NCBI RefSeq assembly: GCF_030272615.1
Contig: NW_026729139.1
Span: forward strand, 114,239-178,238
DNA length: 64,000 bases
Direction of reading: 5' to 3'
DNA from: Cryptomeria japonica
Taxonomy: Eukaryota; Streptophyta; Pinopsida; Cupressales; Cupressaceae
The translations under genes and the position numbers were made by a program. Under the pieces are notes generated by a model. It was not told the origin of the DNA and did no database searches. It saw only the letters and a list, made by a program, of their open reading frames with translations. Shown piece after piece: positions 1 to 13,499 of the stretch. Numbering within the stretch: position 1 is the first letter of the stretch; every line of letters starts with the position of its first letter.

Positions 1-2290
1 TCCCAAATATGGAAGCCATGTTACAAAAGGTGACAAGATGTGAATTATTGTCAATGATGGATGGCTTTTCTAGGTAGAATCAAGCAAAGGTTAAAGAGTC
101 TAAGCAATACAAGATCGCATTCACGACCCCTTGGGGAATATATGTGTAAGTAAGAATGCCATTCTAGTTAATAAATGATGGTGATACATTTCAAAGAGCT
201 ATGGATGTGGCATTCTGAGATCTTATTTATATCATCATGGTAGTTTATCAAGATGATTTAACTACATTTTCTAAGTGAGAAAACAATCATTGCTTTCATC
301 TTGAGAAAATATTTACCAAGGCTCTAGAGTATGGGATTTCTCTAAATCCTAAGAAGTGTAACTTTTTTTTTACTAAAGGTAAAGTCTTGGGTCACATTGT
401 TTCAAAATGAGTCTAAGTAGACCTAGAAAGAGTAGAAACAATAGATAAAATACCCATCCCTAAGACTACAAAATTTATTCAGTTCTTTTTTGGCCCAATT
501 AATTTTGTTAGAAGAATCATCTCTAACTTTGTTGAAATTGTAAAGTCTATTTCCAAGATGTTGAAAAAGGGAACCAAAATTGATTCCTTTTTAGCCATCT
601 AAAGATAAATTAAGGAGGCTTTCTCTAGTATTTAAATCTCCAGACTTTAGAAAACCTAAGTTAAAAATCCTTCCGTTCACATCATTTCACACAATTGTAC
701 CTGTTATGCTTCAGAAAAATGATGAAAGATATGAGCAGCCTATAGAATTTTATAGCAAATCTCTCTAGGCTACAGAGATGAAGTGTGATATAGCAAAGAA
801 ATATGTATATGCGTATGCTATTGTAATGGATATCTTTTCTCAATCAATGGTAACAAGAAGAAGGTGTAGATGGATTAATAAAATCTATTAGTTTAATATT
901 GACATTTAGATCACTAAATTGGTTAAGGGGCAAGGATTAGCAAAGTTATGGTAGAGGAAAATTTGGAAGCTTCGTACGTGAATAATCTTTCTACCTTGGT
1001 AGATAGCTTTTGTAGTTCATAGAATACTTCCTAGTATACAAATGTGTTATATTTTTTGAAGCATATGAAATGCTCAAAATATCTAACAGACTATTAGAAG
1101 GTAACATTGAAACTTCTGGCTCAGAAACATTTTTTTATTAATGGAGATTTGTTTTGGAAAGACTGTGATGACCTATCTGGATAAATTTCCTTGATAAGAA
1201 TCAAGATGAAGTCATATTAAAATACATAAATGCAAGAGTATGTAGAGGCCATTTCACTACCAAAACCACTACTCACAAAGTTCTTAGGGTAGGTTATTAT
1301 TGGCCCACTTAATTTGTTAATTCTTACACATATATGTGAGTAAATGTGAGCCTTATCAAAAACAATTCAAGGAAGTTGATGTATTCAAGTGCACTACCTC
1401 TTAGGACTATGTAGGTTGAAGCCCCTTTTCATCAATGGGGAAGTGATTTTATAGGTGAAATGGTTGAGAAATCCAGTGGTGTTTTTTACATGGATATTGG
1501 TAGCAATAGATTATTTCACTAAATGGATTGAAGTGATCCCAACAAAGAGGCTACCAGTAAAGTTATTATTGATTTCCTAATGAAAAATATAATAATTAGA
1601 TTTGGAACACCAATCAAGTTAATCATTGATGCTATGTGTTTCAGATCTAAAGAATTTTCTAAATCTTGTGATTCTTATGGTATAAGAGTTTATTATTACT
1701 CACCATATCATCCACGGGGAAATGGGTAGGCCAAATCAAGTGATAAGAGCATATTGAAGATCACTAAGAGGACACTTGAGAAAATTAAGAAGGCTTGAGA
1801 CTCAAAACTTACAATGGTATTCTAGGCTAATAGAATTACAATCAAGAAAGCAATAAGGAAGCCACCATTTGAGTTAGTAGATGGGACACAAGCTAGATTA
1901 CTTGTAAACAACTTGTTGTTAGCATACAAGTTCATTTAAGAGAATGATTGGGATATACTCAAGCCAATGGAGAAAAGAATTGAACAACTAATGAAGTTAG
2001 ATGAAGTCAAGAATTATACTCAGAAAAGAAATACAAAGTTGCAACAACAAAGCAAATATTTGTTTGAAAAGAGAGATTTTGACAAAAAATTCAACATTGA
2101 TGATCTGGTGTTGATGTGGAATGCAAGAGGATAGGAAAACGGTATGTATGGGAAATTTGAAACTCTTTAGTTGAGCCCTTTTGTTGTTGCTTTGAACAAT
2201 GCAGATGACTCACACTTTCCAAAAATTATGGAACGTGAAATTCAAGAATTTCTAGTGCATGGAAAATTCCTTAAGAATTTTTTTGCCTAA
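1..2290 (+). pseudogene. Ty3/gypsy pol remnant (RT, RNase H, integrase)
   Basis: Interrupted translation in the + frames reads as a Ty3/gypsy polyprotein that enters from the left edge. Reverse transcriptase is seen as GDTFQRAMDVAF (about 181-216) followed by VYQDDLT around 243-260, where the usual YLDD has become YQDD. An RNase H stretch follows (QPIEFYSKSL near 738-768), then the integrase: a GYYWPT zinc-region end near 1291, DYFTKWIEVIP near 1508 (first Asp), FGTPIKLIIDA near 1601 (second Asp) and YHPRGNG near 1708. The C-terminal part ends with DDLVLMWNARG (2100-2132), GKFETL and a stop near 2290. It has many in-frame stops, often at codons that are Gln or Trp in the family (for example TAG at 1727-1729 and 2168-2170), and several frameshifts. 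It is certainly dead; the lineage within Ty3/gypsy is not assigned. Confidence 0.88.
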
Positions 2291-3590
2291 AATTTTCTTT
2301 CCATGCATGGTATTTTAGTGTAAATTTTGTATAAATTCCTTTTGTTTGTTGTTAGGTCTGTACCCCAAGAGATTCTACATTCTCATCTTGACCTAGGTGA
2401 TCAAGCGTTGCCAACTAGAGTCATTGTTGGGACTATCAAAATTTGTAGACAATTTTTCCAGGTCAATTATTTGGCTCTCATATGCTTGAGTTGGGGTTTT
2501 AAAATTTTACCCAACTGTTAGGGGTTTTGCCTCATATAGAGTTCTCACTTCCATGTTTTTATGATCATTTGTTGAGTTGTTGGTCTGGTGACTTGGGCTA
2601 TTAGTCATGATTTTGAGTCTATATCTTGTCATTTGTTTACCAACCCATTTATATTAGGATTTAAGAAATTCACTATTCATAACAGCTCCATGGGCTTAAT
2701 GTTTGATGTTGTTCTAGATTTTCCCTAATTCCTAGGAAAAATTGCCCCATGACACTTTATTAAATCAAAGCAATGCTTATGTGCACAAATATTTACTTAA
2801 GTTTCCCCATGCCCCCATGTTTTTTACTCTAGTCAAATTATGGATTGTGGACTAGTGGGATCATACCCTGCTATCCCAGGAGGTATGTGATGTCAGTAAA
2901 GGAAAGGCCGCAAGCTATAAAGATAAGTTGAAGACAAAGGTAATGTATCCCCATAGCTTTGTAGGTGAAATACTAGTTAAACATAACCTACAGGTTGGCA
3001 AAATCAATGGCATGAAATATGTAGTGGTTGAAGGCTAGTGTACCCTATCATCCTGCATGGACAAAATAATGTAGCTTTATGAACTGTGGGCTAGTGGGTT
3101 GTTAAAGTATTCACCCCGATACCCCATGTAAATTGGCAACAAGTAAAAGAGGGACCATGAGATAGAGGGAAAGAGGAACTAAACGGTAAAAGTTTTCTGC
3201 TACCCCACAGGCCTTGACTATAGTCAAGGAATGGGTTGTGGGCTACTGCGACTAAGAAATATAGAGGGAAATTTTCCTTGCTATCTCACTTGAAGAAAAC
3301 ATAAAGCATAACTATGGTGCAAGCCCACAAGACATGTCATTTAGAAGAAAGAAAGTATGCACTGAATGATTGATCACCATGACATCCACTCAACTGTAGT
3401 CAAGATGAACAGTAATCGTTTGATAGAGAATCAATGGTGAAATTTGAAATCGATGTATTTACCACTTTTTGACATTCACATGAACTAAATTAATGGTGAT
3501 TAAAGGATGTATGAAGACATATATATAAGTTCTATTTTTTTACTTGGGCATTCTCAATTTTCTTTTCGACAACTTCAATGTGAAGAGATG
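2291..3590. other. Non-coding 3' region after gypsy pol, possible LTR remnant
   Basis: No gene is seen. The stretch follows the gypsy pol stop and could include its 3' untranslated region and a decayed LTR, but no clear TG...CA ends or target duplications were found. Three loosely related blocks built around a 'gtgggctagtggg'-like core lie near 2846, 3087 and 3235, suggesting an old internal duplication. Confidence 0.3.
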
Positions 3591-3759
3591 GTGAGTGAAG
3601 AAGAGCATTGTGCACCAGTGGAGTAGGGTTTTTAAGTGCCAAAAATCCCAATAATTGGACTCTATTTCCTACCTTATTTTCAGATAAATCTTGTACTATG
3701 GGAATAAAGTAGAGTTAAAATTATTAAAACCCTAGTGTAGTTCACTGTAATCACTCAAA

Positions 3760-5690
3760 AAAAATATCCTACTATTGAGAAAGCACTTGCTCAAGGTGAA
3801 AGCTCAAAATCAAGGAGGAATAAGACTGCTTCTTCTAAGAAACCTATAAATTCACCCCCACCTACTGCAAAAAACCCTCCTCAACCTACTAAAGACCCCA
3901 ATCAATCCACTCAAGTCCCAAAAACTAAAAAAGAAAGCTAGAGGAGATGTTAGAGGTCTTAACTAGGACATGCACAAAAGTTTACAAGGGTTTGCTATGG
4001 AGGACAGTAAAAGGAAATTTTTCACTAACCGATGTTCAGGGTGTAGGAATTCCATTATAGACAGCAGAGAATAGGATATTTTTTAATACTTTTATGGGAA
4101 TAGGGATAAGGATGTGCTAGTATCAAGTCACTGGACATTAGATATTAGAAAATTAGTGGTCCCTTATGTCTTCATTGAACCACAATTTGTTATTTTCTTA
4201 GCTAGGAGGTATCATGCAAAGACATACACAATAAGAACACCAAAGGGACTAATTATGGCAGATTTAAGTGGTGAAGCCATTATTTCTTTTTTTGGTTTAA
4301 ATAGGTCCGAGGATTTAAAGAAAATTGATTTAGAAAAATTAGAATAAGAATACAAGGAAAGAAGAGTGATATCGAGTAGCTTTTATTATCAGATCAAATT
4401 AGAAAACAAGAAGATCTTGTGTTTATTGTAGACTTTGATAGTGTAAGACAAGTAAGGGGAATTGGATATAACCCCACACTAAAAGAATTGGCACAATGAA
4501 CAAAGGTACCGAGAAATAATAAGCCAAAGTTGATTCATGGTGTTAAAGAAATGGTGGGAAAGGTAGCGACAAGAACCTTGAAAGATACATAGATGCATTA
4601 GAGGTAGCCACTATCTCACCACATTATATAATTTTTTCTTAAGCTAGAGAAGAGGACCAACAAAAGAGAATAGATGATTTAATGAAAAGACATGTATATT
4701 TGAATGAGTCATACAATAAGGCTTATATGGAAAACATAAGATTGAAGAAAGCCTTAGGAATCATTGATAAACCTCCTACTCCTGAAGGCACTATAGCTAT
4801 TTACCATCCTCCAATAATGAATCAGGATGAGTCTTCTACAAATGAAGTAAGCATATTGAGTTATAAGCTCAATCACTATGCACAAAAATTAGATGTCATT
4901 GATGAAGCATTGCACAATGCTATAAGAATTGCAATGGAAAAGGTCGTAGATGTCATGATAAGATTTTTGAATCATATGTTTTGAAAGATACTAAGTAAGA
5001 TTGAAGAAGTGCATAAATAATATCATGCCCTCGTATAGGCAGAGCAACAATTTAAAGAAATGATAACATTTTTTAAACCACTTTTTGAAAGGTAGCAGAC
5101 CAAAGTTCACATATTGAATACTTTAGTTCTAGCCACACAATATGCACCAACATCTCCTTCTTAGATATGACATACTAATAAGATGATTACTCTATTAGTT
5201 GAGGAATTACCTTTTATTTAAACAAAAGAACAATAAATAAAGAGAAAATTGGAGTTATTCTGGTCCTTGACACACTGGTCTATCCTAGATATACACAATA
5301 AATGATGGAAATTTGAGTGAATTTGAAGATTGGATAAATGAGTTTGAAATGTGTGTGCCACTAATTATTTCCATGGTACATGATGGAAGCAAATTATAGA
5401 TGGGTGTCTTTAATGGCACCGCGAATAAAATCATAGAGGTGAATGCAGGATACATCAAATTAATCAACAACACTAGAGCCATCCTTGATGATAGAACCAT
5501 GGAAATCCTGGCTAAGGTATGTCAACTCCAAAAATTCTAATGGCCTAATGAGTTAACAGTTTTGGAGTGGGAAAACCAATATTGCACATACATAGAGCAT
5601 GAAGGGAGAGACACTATGCAAGGAGAAATAAACTATATTCTAGATACAACTCAACTATATATAGAAATAACTTGATAGATCATGAAAATC
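3760..5690 (+). pseudogene. Unidentified degraded coding remnant, probably transposon-derived
   Basis: A succession of open frames on + looks protein-coding but is broken by stops. It begins with a Ser/Lys- then Pro-rich stretch (about 3775-3940, with SPPPTAKNPPQPTKDP). A 77-codon frame follows (4114-4347) with YTIRTPKGLIMADLSGEAI, then a helical, Lys/Glu/Asn-rich 100-codon frame (4682-4984) and a segment at 5300-5680 with FEDWINEFEMCVP. I do not recognise the family. The piece IMADLSGEAIISFFGL is loosely reminiscent of the GLS.EG region of the LINE ORF3 proteins at 14138-15562 and 26665-28240, but this is weak. The setting directly after gypsy pol suggests a gag-like or accessory protein of another retroelement. 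Confidence 0.4.
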
Positions 5691-5699
5691 ATGGGTACC

Positions 5700-8280
5700 T
5701 TACAAAAATTCAAAGCAACTAGTTGTTTCTACAATATAGATTCCTCGGTCAAGCAAATTTCAATGCCTTGGTCATTACACAAGGCTCATTTTCAATTATT
5801 CCTAATTTTCTTATTTTTTAATTTAAGCACTTTGCACATCAACACTTACCACCTCATCAACAACCTTTTTCTCTAGTGTAGTGAACAAATATGACACATT
5901 AGTATGCTACGTCAGCAAGCCCATGCAACAACAGTTTTGTGTAAGAATATGGTTATCTTTGTATTTCCCTTAAGGACACAAATATTTTTTGTCATATATG
6001 AAGATGTAATAGTACCATGGCATATTCGTGTTTTAATGAATCAAATTTTGACACATATGCAATTTGGTCCGAAGCTTGTTTTGCTCCCTTCCTTTTTACA
6101 AAAGGAATTTCAAGGCCATTTACAAAGGGTTTTGAAATGTTTGAGTAATAAAATGTTGTTCATTTGCAAGAACTGAGTATTTTCCATGAATGTCAGCCAT
6201 TTTAAATGAATTAATAGAAATTACTCCAAATTATCTCCCATTCTATTTTCTTTTTATATGCACATTTTTTTCCATTAAAGATGTAGTGATTTATCTCTAT
6301 AAGTCTAGTTGTAGATGTGGAATATATTTGTAGGTTTCTTTTAAAGAGAGGATTAAATTTTGTAAATGTGTTTTAGCTATTTAGAGAATACAATGGTGAT
6401 TAATAAGTAGAGTTTGGAGTGATTTGCAAGTTTATATTCATGTTAGGCATGAGTACATATAAGGCATGAATGGTTGAATTATCACATAAATGTGAAATGC
6501 TTGTAGTTGTTTCTACTTTGACTATGTTACCCAAAATTAGGCACCAGTCTTTGAAGGTTTGATTGAGTTTCAGATACCATTCCAATAATATTGATTTTAT
6601 TTTCCCTTTTTTGTTAGTAGGAGTAGGATTAGAGTTAGAATTTACTCTTAATTGTGCAAATTTGTGTTAAATAATCATAGATCTAGCCAATTCAAAGTTT
6701 AATGTAGGTTGCCTAATTGAAATTAATTGAAAGTCATTTGTTTTTTTTTGTGATGTTCATTGTAATTTGGTTCATATCCTTAAATATTGCAAAGGGTAAC
6801 CCCCCTAATTTTTGCAGAGCTTGAATAGTAGGATATCCTTCAACATCTAGGTTGACATCTCATTTTTTGGCCACTGATCCGGAGGTCTATTGATTGAAGT
6901 AGGATACCTTATATGAATTCTTCATGCAATAAATTGGAAACACCACCACACCCAATTAATGAAATCAAAAGAGACCCATTACAAGAATTTGAAACAAAAG
7001 GTATCGAAGTTTGAATTATGTTTTAACAATTGAAGTATGCAGAAAATTTTGTAAGACTATGATGGCTCAAAGTAAGTATTAAAATAAGCTAATCCAAAGG
7101 TCTAATATACAAGATTGTAAAATAGTATCAAAGAATCAATTATACCAAAATATACTTTCTATTGATAATAGCACTACAAAAGTATATGAGACTTTGTATA
7201 GAGAGATGACAGGAAGTTTGAACTTCTTAACCACAAAAGAACCTAATATTATATATTGAATTTGGATGCTTAGATAATTCATGTCTAGACCTCTTGAGAC
7301 TAATTAAAAAGTAGCAACAATAGTTATTTGATAACTATACCGATATACTAGAAATTTGGATGTCAATTTAAGAGAATATTCAAATTTTTTATTGGGTCTA
7401 GGTGATCCTAGGATACACTTTATTTTTCCAAGAAGATATCCTACAAAAGACTTACAAGAATTCTATAGTCATCTATCTTGACAAATAATTAAAAAACACA
7501 TCAATAAATAGACACCATGCACAAGGAGATAGTCAATCAAGGTTGAATATACCTTGAATAAATCGATCTCTAAATTTAATAAATTTTATTATAAACTTGT
7601 TATAAACCCAAACAATTAGGATACCTAGATTAAAATACCACGATATGAAAACTATGAACCTTTTTTTTTTTTTTCATATTTCTTCTCTTTGCTATGATTT
7701 ATTCCAATACCAAAAAAAAATTCTCTAATATCTTCCTCTTCAAAAATAATGACCAAGGTAGATATAATCATGAAAAGAAGGCATGCAAGATGTAAGAAAG
7801 TTGTGGCACATCAGAACACCCTAATTGGGAGCTCAACTGACCCTCAAACAACAAGTGTCCTCTACAACTCTATTCTACAAATTAAGAGGTGTGAAAGAAC
7901 ATTCCTTTGATGCTCACCATATCTAAACTTGATTATTTGTGGGTTTTAGTGTCATATTGAGCGGAATCACCCATGAAATACATTATAAATTATTAATCTA
8001 AGAATCATGTTCTAACAAAAAGCCTCTTACTACAAATAAATAAGGTATAGGGACTACTTTTCATCCTTAGTTCATACCAAAATGTATTTAAGACATTTGT
8101 ATAGGTCCCTTTAATCAATATTTGGTGTTTTTAGGTATTAGTGAGCAATAATGATGCTCAAGAAAAGAGGGGCATGTTGGTGAATGAAAAATCACAATGA
8201 ACTTGATGCATGAGCATTTAGGTCCATAGGCAATCTTGCATCACCCAAAACAATTTTAGTTCACTGCTAGTTTTTTATTA
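5700..8280. other. AT-rich intergenic DNA without a recognised gene
   Basis: Only short frames in random-looking composition are present. There is a T-run near 7662-7675 and short A-runs, but no RNA gene, transposase or LTR end was recognised. Confidence 0.5.
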
Positions 8281-8289
8281 GACTAAGTG

Positions 8290-9700
8290 GGGAAGAGCTC
8301 CAAGACATTACATATCAGACAATGTACAATAGAAAGAAAGAAAAAAGAGTAGGGTTATAACTAAGCAACCCAAAGTAAAAATTAACACAACTAAAATACA
8401 ACAAATTCTTAGAAATCAGACATGGGGCAAAGACATGGGCCTAGGAGAAAATTTAGAGGTCTCTACAAAGTAAGAGAATTATATGTTTTCTTTTTGCAAA
8501 CAACAACCCACTAAGAATATTTGACAAGACAAGAAAAAGGCTAAGTATTGTTCGAGCCAACCAAAGCTACCACATAGTCAAAAAGGGGAGCATCAAAGCC
8601 CAAGATGGGAACCTGGTAGTTAGGTGAAAGAGAATCTAGGACCAAATAAGGGATGAGTCTTGTACTCAAAAGAACCCTAAAAGTATCCGACAAGAGATCA
8701 GCAACATGCACAACAAACAAATAAATAACAACCAAAGGACAAACCTTAGCAGCCTGAGGAGTAGGTGACTTTGTAGGAACCACTAGGGCCAAAATATCAT
8801 GAGTTGAAGAATCTAGGGGAATCAGTGAGGAGGGTTCCATTTCAAAAAAAGAGCCTGAGTTTGAAATCACAGGAAATAGTTTGTGATGACATCTATCTAC
8901 ATCCTTCCACCGGGTAGGAGAAGACCATGGACAAGAACCACAACCTTGGATAGGAAGAGGCTAGGTGCCTCATCGCAAAGCAATGACAACATCTGAATGG
9001 GAGCCCTTCACAGTCCAAGAATTGCCTCCACTTGATCTATTTGAACATAAGAGAGATCTCAACAAGAAGGGGTTTAGAGAGATCAAGATCCACTAAAATT
9101 CATGCAAATGAAGTATAGAAGAAGACACTAGTATTAGGGTCAACCTTGATAAGGTGGCCTAGTTTGTTATTCATGGATTCATAAGCAACAATGCAACAAA
9201 AATGAAACAAAGGTTAGGAAGATAGACCTAAGTAGGAGAGACATAACAAAGTCCACCAAGGGATTAAAAGATGGAGTCCAAAAAGATATTGACAAAGCCT
9301 GAGTGTCCCATTTCCAATGGCCCATAGAGAGGATAAAACCCCTATCATCTGTGTTATCAAAGTAGATGATAGAAAACTCACAAGAGAAAAGATAGATTTC
9401 CAACTTACTAGAGAAGAAAGGGTTCCACTAAGCCAAAATCTAGGAGTGAAATGAATGGAGCGCTGCCCACATTTGGTTGAATCTACCAATTGGCATAATT
9501 TATTTGTAGTAGGAAATACAGTCAAGAACCTCCTTGCCCAGAGTCACTTCTGGAACAAAGGAGGCTTGTGGAAAGAATTTTGTTAAAGGAGTCGAAGGAC
9601 TACACTAGGTTTTTCAAAGCAAATCAACAAAAAAAATTTAATGCAACAAGTTTACCGAAGCACTAGCTTATAGGGCAACCAAGTGGATGTGCGACTGGGA
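8290..9700 (-). pseudogene. L1-type LINE ORF1 remnant (DUF4283 / CCHC knuckle)
   Basis: Read on - from about 9700 down to 8541, the translation follows plant LINE ORF1. The DUF4283-like core is FSIIYFDNTDDRGFILSMG then HWKWDTQALSISFWTPSFNP (9403-9240). After a frame change comes NKLGHLIKVDPNTSVFF and ILVDLDLSKPLLVEISL (about 9165-9040), then LDCEGLPFRCCHCFAMRHLASS (about 9020-8950), a degenerate zinc knuckle with CxxC and H but no clean final Cys. A 109-codon frame (8870-8541) would be the variable C-terminus. No ORF2 was found below it, so this is a fragment or an ORF1-only copy. It resembles the ORF1 at 43518-45108 more than that of LINE A. It has stops and at least one frameshift. Confidence 0.72.
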
Positions 9701-10199
9701 AGGAGAATTGGAAATTTTGAAAACAATATTGCAGGTAGGGGAGTCTTCACAAATAGGGGAATTGTTGCAGGTGGCAACAAGCAGGAGCGTCAAGTTTGAA
9801 TTTCACAGTGGAGAGGCCATGGTCGGGACCCATTGCAGGAGTATCATAATGCCAGTTCACTAGTTTTGGAGTGGATTTTAGTTTTTTTTGTAGTTTCAAG
9901 CATCTCTCTATAGCAAGAATCTACATAGTTGATAAAAATTGCAAAATTCAAGTTTCTATATTTGTACAATTTCATTACCAAGGGAAAATCTTCAATAAAA
10001 AATTCATTATTTAAAATTGGTGAAAGTTGGGCTCAAATATTTTTGCAAGGATAATACTAGGGAGAATTATGAAAAGAAAATTAAGTAGATTTTCAAGTGC
10101 ATGATAGAAAGGGCAGAGAAATATGATAAGTAGACTTTGTAGGAAAAAACATAAAAAATCAGGTGAATAAGACCTTGAAAAAGGTTTAGTTCAAATGAG

Positions 10200-11500
10200 T
10201 CTCAACAAAGGGTTGATGATGTCATTATGATAGTTATCAATGAGAAGGTTCACAAAAAATACAAGTGATCCAATTACTTAAGTTTAAAAGTTGTAGTTCA
10301 ACTAGGAAATTTGCATATATTCATAATTTAAATAGAACTTATGGGAAAACCCAACTTGAAAATAATTTGCAAGAAAGGTTATTTGAACTACATATGGGTT
10401 AATCAAAAGGATAAAACTTGCAAAGGCATAACATTCTTATCTTAGAAAATTTAATAAAAAACTCTAGAAGAAACTAGGCCTAACATTTTTTGTTCTACCC
10501 AATAGTGTTGAGAATTTTGGCAAGGGATCATCTAGATTGGATGTATTAGATCAATTATCAACAAATGGGTAAATATGGCCAAATGTAGGCTTATGACATA
10601 TATAATAATGAAAAATGGAACACAAAAAAATGTAGTTCCAACAATGTCATAGAATATTTGACGATATTTTTGCTTAAGCCTCTAAAACACAACATTCATT
10701 AGTTCCCCAAGTGTGGTGATTTTTTGGTGATTATTTTGAGAATTTTGTTTAGGTTGTCCTTGAGGGACTAAAATTATGTTGACATCATGAGATGTTGTTG
10801 TACTTTTATTGATTTTTTTATGTGTTTATTACTTGTACATGTTTAGTATTAATGACATCATTACTAACAATATTCTTATTTTCAACCAAAAATTATGGCT
10901 TGTCAATGAAGTATTTATCATTAGTTTCCTTGTATATATTGACTAAGCCTTTACCTATAAAATATTGATGAGTTGTTTTTTAGGTATTGACCAAGGAATG
11001 TCGCTAATAAGACCTCTCCACCATTGAAAGTATGTTGCAAAAATCGTACCATTTATATTGTTTGGAATTATAGTGATCTAGGATATTGATCTCATGTTTA
11101 ACTTTATAGGATAGATGAGAAAAAAAAACTCTATATAAATCCACAAAGATTGAGATGGAACCTCGAGAAAGATGGATGAACCTATCAAGGGCTTTTCCTA
11201 CTAGGGTATGGAGAAAAAATTGAGGCAAGTATTTATCATTGCATTCTACTTCCTAGCTTGCCATGAAGAATTAGTTAATATGATCTTAGGAGTCTCATAT
11301 TCCTTTGTACTTATCACATTTGGATGTTTCAAAATATTGGCAGAAAGGCATAATATTCATGGATCAATCAAATAGATAATGATACATCTGTGCAAATGTA
11401 TTGTGTTTCTTTTTTTTTCCTCCAATGTCATTTACTTTTTTCACAAAGTTCTTCGAACATCTTTATACCTTCATGACCTATTAAGAGGGCATTATCACAT
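10200..11500 (-). pseudogene. Ty3/gypsy gag remnant
   Basis: On -, the frame 11228-11004 reads as the Retrotrans_gag domain: PQFFLHTLVGKALDRFIHL, then SISIFVDLYRVFFSHLSYK and HEINILDHYNSKQ, matching the family pattern of 'L...F..SL.G.A..WF..L..GSI..F.DL...F...Y'. Upstream (11230-11330) broken codons still give DKYKGI...FFMAS.EVECNDKYLPQF, the usual start of this domain. Further down (about 10760-10630) TTLGELMNVVF and LKQKYRQIFYDIVGTT look like the gag C-terminal region. It is heavily interrupted, and the orientation agrees with the LTR-like block at 11549-11985. Confidence 0.7.
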
Positions 11501-11548
11501 CGTCATTTTTTATTTTATTTTAATGTTATTTTGAAGAAGGGAAAAATG

Positions 11549-11985
11549 TAGACACCTAATATCAACACTTTATTGATTTTTTTATTAAACCTAAATCACC
11601 TATCATTTTCCATAATAATCCACCATTTCAAGCACTTCCATTAATTAAATAATATATTATTATTTACATAGTATTCCCTCATCACTAATGTTGATCAAAA
11701 TATTGCATTATTTAATTAATATGCATTACCACATATATTAATTAAATTTCTTCCACTAAAAAATCACCATTTCTTTCAAAAAATTAATATTTTCCTAAAA
11801 AATTGCTTTCATGTTAAACTAAATAAATGTCCTACATTTATTTAATTTTGATTTATGTGCACACCATTTATTGATTTCAATTTTAAAATCAAACATAGAC
11901 AAGTGAAACCTTGAAAGTTGTCCACTCGTCTCCACTTATCCAACTATATGTACAATAGTTCATCTCTTCATTCTTGACAGACAAA
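11549..11985 (-). repeat. Probable gypsy LTR (5' LTR of the minus-strand gag remnant)
   Basis: The block starts on + with tgtagacacctaatatcaac, whose complement (a GGTGTCTACA end) is a familiar 3' end of plant gypsy LTRs, and stops near 'cattcttgaca' around 11981. It lies directly upstream of the gag remnant on - and directly next to the start of the gene-flank duplication at about 12010, so it marks an insertion boundary. No target duplication could be confirmed. Confidence 0.45.
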
Positions 11986-12009
11986 TTTTAACCTCAGCCC
12001 TTGATCTTT

Positions 12010-12910
12010 TCAAGAAATCTCAACAATTCATCCATTAATCAAAAGTCCTATAAATCTAACGCAATCCTAAGCCATTTTTCAGTATCAATCAACTTAATAC
12101 AATTAAATCCTAACTATTTATGTACTTCAATAGTTGAATCATGCAAGAGAATATCATGGACATATGAAAGGGCAATTCAATAGTATTGCATGCAATTTTA
12201 TTTAATTTTAATATTCTTTTTATCTAATATTGATTCTTTGTTTTAGCTACAAATTGAAATAGTTGTTTTAACTTTTAAACTTAACTAGTTTTGATAGTTC
12301 ATGACATATTACAAGAATACATATTCCAATAGATAGTACATTAAAGAAATTCCTCTCTTAGGGATACAAATAACACCAATGTTGTCTATTACACAAGTTT
12401 CGAGATAGCAAAAGGTACCATCCCAACCACCCAATCAAATAGTACTAATCGAGTAAAAGCCTTGAAATTGTATAACTTATAGAAGTACTATAAATAAAAA
12501 CAATACAAAAATAAAATAAAAGTCTAAATAAACATACACTATATTTAGATGAGTTTGAGATGGAAGGAGACAAAACCTATTATTAAGAGGAGCACAAAAA
12601 CTACACCTCCAATCCAAATGAAAACTAGAATAAGACATTTAGACATTTAGACATTATTAGTATTGATGAAAAAAAGACTACTCTTAATGAGATGAAATGC
12701 AAACATAATCACATGAACTCGTCAACTCTAATTGACATTTATAATAACCCAACCAAAATATTAACCACCTCCCCAACCTAAACTATCAACCTTGATTATA
12801 TCCTTCACAATAGATACATTAGAGCCAACCCCTTAACTCAAAGGCAAAGGAAGAGGACATATATTTCACTAGAATAACCATATCAATGACATATATATTC
12901 ACATTCTAAA
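12010..12910. repeat. Copy of the receptor-kinase 3' flank (pairs with 51540-52340)
   Basis: Long colinear similarity by eye to the DNA downstream of the receptor kinase: shared pieces include tctaatattgat.ctttgttttagct (12217/51733), ggagcacaaa.actacacc (12590/52002), ctagaataaga.atttagacatt (12625/52041) and caaaatattgacc/aaccacctcc (12758/52172). Small indels are present and identity is perhaps three quarters. No gene lies in it. It directly joins the 5'-flank copy at 12905, giving the order 3' flank then 5' flank expected between two tandem gene copies. Confidence 0.8.
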
Positions 12911-13232
12911 ATAAATGTAAATGAAAATTAAACGATGCCTTTTAATATTTCAACAGCACGGAAAAATAAATTAAATATTTTATTCTTAATCATGACTAAG
13001 ACATCATGTACTCCTTCCGCCTTCATCATTTTTCTTGACTTTGCTTCCCATCCAAATGATTTTACTTTTCTTTGCCCGCATTTGGAGTCGCTATTTTGGG
13101 CGACATTTCAGCAGAGAAATCAATGGCGATATTTTAGGTGAGTAAGTCAATTAATGGTGGAATTTTAGTTACTTTTTTACAACAAAAAATACATTAAAAA
13201 ATGTATATTATTCCCTCAACTTCAGCAGAGTA
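12905..13232. repeat. Copy of the receptor-kinase 5' flank, part 1 (pairs with 45905-46027)
   Basis: The piece gcgacatttcag, agagaaa.tcaatggcgat and gtcaattaatggtggaattt (13098-13170) repeats at 45917-45990. The part at 12930-13090 (attttattcttaatcatg, tttctttgccc.catttg) repeats at 36127-36215. Similarity to the 45.9 kb copy breaks near 13232 after 'cagcagagtaa.atatgta' and resumes at 23888, so LINE A and the Helitron remnant sit inside this flank. Confidence 0.8.
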
Positions 13233-13499
13233 AAATATGTAAAATTGGCTGGGAAGAAGAAAAAGTTGAATATTGGAATTTTGTGAGAAAAAAGCCTTGC
13301 ACGGCCGCATTTAATTTTTAAATATTTTCTTTTAATTTTTAATTTTTAAATCATTTTTTCTCTTAAATATTTGAAGTATTTTCTTTTAATCTATAATTAA
13401 TTTCTATTTAGTGAGAGTATTATTTATTTTTTAAATTGAATACATAAGAATTTTAAAAAATATATATCAATTATTGAAAAATTATAAAATAATAATTTA

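Noticed and set aside
6400-6585. 61-codon - frame (KLNQTFKDWCLILGN) as a copia fragment
   Set aside because: No catalytic or zinc motif, and neighbouring frames give no continuation.
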